From: G025836975 sp048751585
GTDB lineage: Bacteria > Pseudomonadota > Gammaproteobacteria > Burkholderiales > Burkholderiaceae_B
DNA: 64,000 nt
Assembly: GCF_048751585.1 (NCBI RefSeq)
Contig: NZ_JAZHOB010000013.1
Coordinates: forward strand, 12,104-76,103
Reading direction: 5' to 3'
Below the pieces are notes generated by a model, which was given only the letters and a program-made list of their open reading frames with translations, did no database searches and was not told the DNA's origin. A program made the translations under genes and the position numbers. Shown in pieces: positions 60,968-64,000 of the stretch (position 1 is its first letter; each line of letters opens with the position of its first letter).

Positions 60968-62398
60968 CTAAAAGCGCGTCTGCACGCCCATCATGAAGAT
61001 CTCTCGCTGATTGTCATTGAACGCCACGTTGGAGCGATTTCGGGCATGCATATACTGCGTTCTAATCACCAGATTGCGGCCGACCCACTGGCTTACGTCC
61101 CATAGCGCCGTCAAGCCGACGGTGTGCTGGCGGTCGTCGCGAGCGTCGGGAAAGAAAGCCATCCCCCGGTCGTAGGTGACATTGGTGTAGCGGTAGTTGG
61201 CGATAAATTCCAAGTTGTGGCGCGGCTGCCAAACGGCATACACCGACGGACCATTCATCCGCCGCGAGAACACGTCCTCACTCGCTTGTTCGCGCTGCAG
61301 CACATACTCGGCCCCAAAATTCCAATTGGGAATCAGCTGGGTGTTGACGCCCAGCCCAGCATGCACGCCGTGCGCATCGCGCCGCCTGTCCACCTTTACC
61401 TTGCGATCGAAATAACCGCCGCTGAAAGTCAGGTTTACCTTGGGCATGATCGTCTTGGATACCCGACCCACCACGCCGGTATTCGATTCCTGTAGGCGAC
61501 TGTCCTGACGCAGATAGCGGACACTGGGTTGTATGCTGGCCGATATGCCATGCAGGCGATTGCGGTAGATCAGCGCCGTGGCCAGCGTCAGGCTGTCATT
61601 GGTGAAATTGGCATTGTCGAAATAATCGGTGCGCGATGCCCCGCCCTGGAACAACAGCGAGAAACTGGGGCTAAGCCGATGGGCATAGCTGCCGCTAATG
61701 CTGGTATTGGCGCCCCAGGACGACTTGGGCATGGCATCGGGCACCAGGCGGAACTGTATCGGCGTAGTACCCACCACTGCGGGAACGATGTCCGACGTGG
61801 GGCCGCCATTGATGTTGGTGTCATGGGTAAGCCCGGCAAACAATTCTATGGCCCATGGCTTGCTCGCCGCGCCGGCGATCAGCGCGGCTGGATCGTTGGC
61901 GCCCAGCCGTTCGGCCAGGTTCTGCATGATGGGCGAGGCTTCATTGGACGGGCCTACGCGGGCTGCGTCCGCAAACAGCGGTGCCGCAAGCGTCGGTTGC
62001 CCAGCTTTGATATACAGGGCGGCCAGCTCAGCGCGAGGCCGCGTGGCGTTGGGCAGCAAGGCGATCACCTGGCGGTAGTAGGCGATGGCCTCTTCGGTAT
62101 TGCCCAAGGCTTGCGAACAGCGCGCCAGCAGGTACAGGCTATCGGCATCCGTTGCCGTCGTTGTGCCGCTTGCACTTTTTAGTATGCGGCAGGCGACGTC
62201 GGGCCGGTTCTCTTCCAGCATCAGTTGCGCCAGGGCATTGCGCTTGGCTGCCGCCTTGTATTGACTGCCGGTAGCGGCGGCAGCCTGTGCACCGTTTTGA
62301 GCGGTAGCGAAGCTTGCCGAGAAGGTCGCCGACATGACGAGCGCCGCAAGCGTCGATAGCGACGCGGTGACGCGCCGGTTCCAGTGTCTGGTTTGCAT
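60968..62398 (-). CDS. Slam-like (DUF560, type XI secretion) outer-membrane protein
   Basis: The 476-residue protein has a signal peptide (about 1-34), an N-terminal periplasmic TPR-like helical domain (about 45-185; ALAQLMLEENRPDVACRIL, LGNTEEAIAYYRQVIALLPN, ALYIKAGQPTLAAPLF), and a C-terminal beta barrel starting near WAIELFAGLTHDTNINGG. The barrel shows alternating polar/hydrophobic strands and ends in the aromatic C-terminal residue (GVQTRF) expected for Bam insertion. This layout is that of surface lipoprotein assembly modulators (Slam), which move TbpB-like proteins across the outer membrane. The gene directly upstream encodes a protein with a TbpB-like C-terminal domain, its probable cargo, 17 bases away. 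Confidence 0.85.
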   Translation of the reverse strand: MQTRHWNRRVTASLSTLAALVMSATFSASFATAQNGAQAAAATGSQYKAAAKRNALAQLMLEENRPDVACRILKSASGTTTATDADSLYLLARCSQALGNTEEAIAYYRQVIALLPNATRPRAELAALYIKAGQPTLAAPLFADAARVGPSNEASPIMQNLAERLGANDPAALIAGAASKPWAIELFAGLTHDTNINGGPTSDIVPAVVGTTPIQFRLVPDAMPKSSWGANTSISGSYAHRLSPSFSLLFQGGASRTDYFDNANFTNDSLTLATALIYRNRLHGISASIQPSVRYLRQDSRLQESNTGVVGRVSKTIMPKVNLTFSGGYFDRKVKVDRRRDAHGVHAGLGVNTQLIPNWNFGAEYVLQREQASEDVFSRRMNGPSVYAVWQPRHNLEFIANYRYTNVTYDRGMAFFPDARDDRQHTVGLTALWDVSQWVGRNLVIRTQYMHARNRSNVAFNDNQREIFMMGVQTRF

Positions 62399-62415
62399 GG
62401 TAATGGCCGGTGCTG

Positions 62416-63708
62416 TTAGCGTTTGCCGTTGAAGCTGCCGTTAGCCGGCCGCCCCGAGTCGGTATTGAATTCCCATGATCCGCCCACTTCTTCGGCATTC
62501 GGCCCGTAGAACTTGCCTGCCAGGTCGCCGTCGACGATGGGATCCATGTTGTTGCTGGGGCCGTAGTCCCCCGTCACAGTGCCCGTTTTAAGGATGTCGC
62601 CGACATTCTGGAAGAGCGCGAAGTCCACATAACCCATCGCATTATCAAAAAGAATCCGGGCATCCATGCCTCCGGACGATGCGGAGTTGGCGAAGTCCAC
62701 GTTCATCGTCAAAGCTCCTCCGACCACAGCGCCGTCGATAAACGCGCCGTCCGCCCGACCAATGTAGGTGGCATTCAGGTTTCCCAACACAGAGAGGTCG
62801 GGTGTAATGAACCCCGCATCGAAGTAGGGATACATCGCGCCCGCATCGGGTGTACCGGGTGCACTGGGTACACCCGGTACATCAGGCGCATTGGGCGAAT
62901 CGGCAGCTGCCAATGCAACGGATTGCAGTACCAATTTATCGATAAGCACTTCATTGGCAATCTGATCACCGGGAACAAGATTGTCGGTCACGCCATATGG
63001 TTCATCTTTACCCGGTACGATCGCGCTTTGGCCGCCTTGCGTGTCGGCTTGCTCCGTGTTCGGTGTCAGCATGCTGACAAGATCCTGGCTTGTCACTTCG
63101 TTTTGCGGGTTGACGTCATCAGGATCGACCATGCCCTGGTCCAGCGTCTCTTCGCCCAGGATGGAGGCCGACGCCGCAAAGGCCGCGCCAACCAGATCCT
63201 GACGGATGGCCAGCTGCGTGTAATCAACAGACGGTGGAATAAGCCCTGCCGCCACCGCCGCCGCGACATAGCCCTGTGCCCAGCCGCTTGCCCCTCCCAC
63301 CTGCGCGTCTGTGTTCACTTCGAGCCCCAGCGCCGTCACTAGCACCTTTGCCAGTTGCTCCAAGCTGACGTTGGACGCTTGGTCTGGTGAAAAGGTAGCA
63401 TCAGCCTCCCCCACGATTCCGACCATATATCCTGCAGTCAACTCTGAAGTAGAAACGTCGGTAAATGCTGTTCCAGCGGGCGGCTTGTCTTGCGGATCCA
63501 GACCCATAATCAACGCGGCGACCCGCGCAAACTGGGCGCGATTCATGGCTTGATCGAGATCGGCGGAACCATTCCCCGCAGCCTCGAAGATGCCCGCCGC
63601 TTGAAGCGCGTTGAATTTATCCTGAGCGCTTAACTCCTGACCATGGGCGAAGCTTAGGCACATGCTTGATAGAAGCAGTGCCGCTGCGTACTTTAATATT
63701 GTTTTCAC
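62416..63708 (-). CDS. Probable type XI secretion cargo: three SLH repeats plus a TbpB-like C-terminal barrel
   Basis: The 430-residue protein starts with GTG (63708) after GGGG. A signal peptide ends SFAHG (cleavage before Gln24). The only nearby cysteine (Cys17) has no lipobox, so it is probably not lipidated. Residues 27-70, 81-129 and 133-178 read as S-layer-homology repeats (LQAAGIF-AAGNGSADLDQAM then RAQFARVAALIMGL; AFTDVSTSEL then EQLAKVLVTALGLE). A Pro-rich linker at about 270-292 leads to a beta-rich C-terminal domain (about 298-430). That domain carries GKFYGPNAEEVGGSWEF (398-414), the hallmark of TbpB/HpuA/hemophilin-type Slam substrates. It forms one operon with the Slam-like gene. 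Ligand unknown. Confidence 0.82.
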   Translation of the reverse strand: MKTILKYAAALLLSSMCLSFAHGQELSAQDKFNALQAAGIFEAAGNGSADLDQAMNRAQFARVAALIMGLDPQDKPPAGTAFTDVSTSELTAGYMVGIVGEADATFSPDQASNVSLEQLAKVLVTALGLEVNTDAQVGGASGWAQGYVAAAVAAGLIPPSVDYTQLAIRQDLVGAAFAASASILGEETLDQGMVDPDDVNPQNEVTSQDLVSMLTPNTEQADTQGGQSAIVPGKDEPYGVTDNLVPGDQIANEVLIDKLVLQSVALAAADSPNAPDVPGVPSAPGTPDAGAMYPYFDAGFITPDLSVLGNLNATYIGRADGAFIDGAVVGGALTMNVDFANSASSGGMDARILFDNAMGYVDFALFQNVGDILKTGTVTGDYGPSNNMDPIVDGDLAGKFYGPNAEEVGGSWEFNTDSGRPANGSFNGKR

Positions 63709-63817
63709 AGTGTCCCCGGGCGAGCGTATTAATTAGAGTTACATTTGCTCGCGAATTTATCCATTTGTAATGTGTTGCAGTCTAAGGGGAGAAGCTGGTA
63801 AGAGCAAGCAACAAATG

Positions 63818-64000
63818 TCAATTTTCGTAATTATTTGGATGTTGCATTGGGTGCCAAAACTGATCCAAGGCAAGCGCCGGGAAGTTCTCGAATAAGGCTT
63901 CGCTGCGGTTGAAACGATGTGATGGCTCTCCATCATAAACGGGGGACAAGCGGCATTCATTAAACTTGTTTTTGCGAAGAACGAGCTTAATGGAGCGAAT
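63818..64000 (-). CDS. C-terminal fragment of an unidentified protein
   Basis: The reverse strand from the window edge is open for 60 codons and stops at TGA (63820-63818). The translation contains KFNECRLSPVYDGEPSHRF and FPALALDQFWHPMQHPNN, with a composition like real protein and codon use unlike the mirrored shadows elsewhere. It ends 110 bases upstream of the SLH protein start. No family was recognised, and it could be a degraded remnant. A competing 67-codon frame on the same strand (63757-63960) looks less protein-like. Confidence 0.4.
   Translation of the reverse strand: MRSIKLVLRKNKFNECRLSPVYDGEPSHRFNRSEALFENFPALALDQFWHPMQHPNNYEN

Noticed and set aside
62416..63708. Lipobox at Cys17 of the SLH cargo protein
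   Set aside because: The residues before the cysteine (SSM) do not fit a lipobox, and a signal peptidase I site follows at AHG.
63757..63960. 67-codon reverse frame near the right end
   Set aside because: Odd composition (Cys/Ile/Ser-rich), no ribosome site, and it overlaps a better-looking frame that continues past the window edge.

Overview
The window looks like chromosomal DNA of a high-GC betaproteobacterium of the order Burkholderiales, most probably an Alcaligenaceae relative (Bordetella/Achromobacter/Pusillimonas-like). This is an inference from protein style. Three Bug-family (TctC) solute-binding proteins are present, together with many LysR/IclR/GntR-controlled acid-catabolism operons and a large KatE catalase. 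There are no rRNA operons, prophage, insertion sequences or CRISPR arrays. The only RNA gene is a tRNA-Arg(ACG).

Region 1 (1-23 kb) is a sugar and sugar-acid block. A truncated Bug receptor and a divergent IclR regulator are followed by edd-eda, the Entner-Doudoroff (ED) core. Next comes a leftward 2-ketogluconate cluster: ptxS, an amino-acid-type (PAAT) ABC importer, kguE, kguK and kguD. A perfect PtxS operator sits in front of the transporter. A second leftward operon encodes a LacI regulator, a ribose-type ABC importer, a TIM-barrel isomerase/epimerase and a Gfo/Idh/MocA oxidoreductase, and has an 18-bp palindromic operator upstream. Then zwf-pgl-glk-hexR runs rightward, supplying glucose to 6-phosphogluconate. 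HexR-like operators lie in front of both edd and zwf, so the two ED halves are probably one regulon. Long imperfect palindromes fill the two large gene-free gaps (1126-1775 and 22417-23264).

Region 2 (23-31.5 kb) is one leftward operon: livK, livH, a LivM-LivG-LivF triple fusion, an SDR, a 3-hydroxyacyl-CoA-dehydrogenase-like enzyme, a beta-keto acid cleavage enzyme (BKACE) and a second SDR. A divergent FCD-type GntR gene faces it. Together they look like an importer and degradation route for a 3-hydroxy acid, possibly carnitine-like.

Region 3 (31.5-44 kb) is mixed housekeeping and accessory DNA: adenine deaminase, cold-shock protein, 3-methyladenine glycosylase, tRNA-Arg, a pseudouridine-synthase homologue lacking its catalytic Asp, KatE, and a phosphoribosyltransferase-HAD fusion. 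These are followed by an FMN-dependent 2-hydroxy-acid dehydrogenase paired with a 3-hydroxyacyl-CoA-dehydrogenase-like protein, a gamma-class carbonic-anhydrase-like protein, an SDR and a sorbosone-dehydrogenase-type lipoprotein.

Region 4 (44-60 kb) holds three acid uptake and catabolism modules. They are a Bug/flavoprotein/enoyl-CoA hydratase/CoA-transferase/RraA-aldolase operon under a GcvA-like LysR; a Bug/2-hydroxyacid dehydrogenase pair beside a LysR and a ThDP enzyme; and a TRAP transporter/isochorismatase-family hydrolase/LysR operon.

Region 5 (60-64 kb) holds the most unusual locus: a Slam/DUF560 (type XI secretion) outer-membrane protein directly downstream of its probable cargo. 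The cargo combines three SLH repeats with a TbpB-like C-terminal barrel. A 60-residue C-terminal fragment of an unidentified reading frame runs off the right end.
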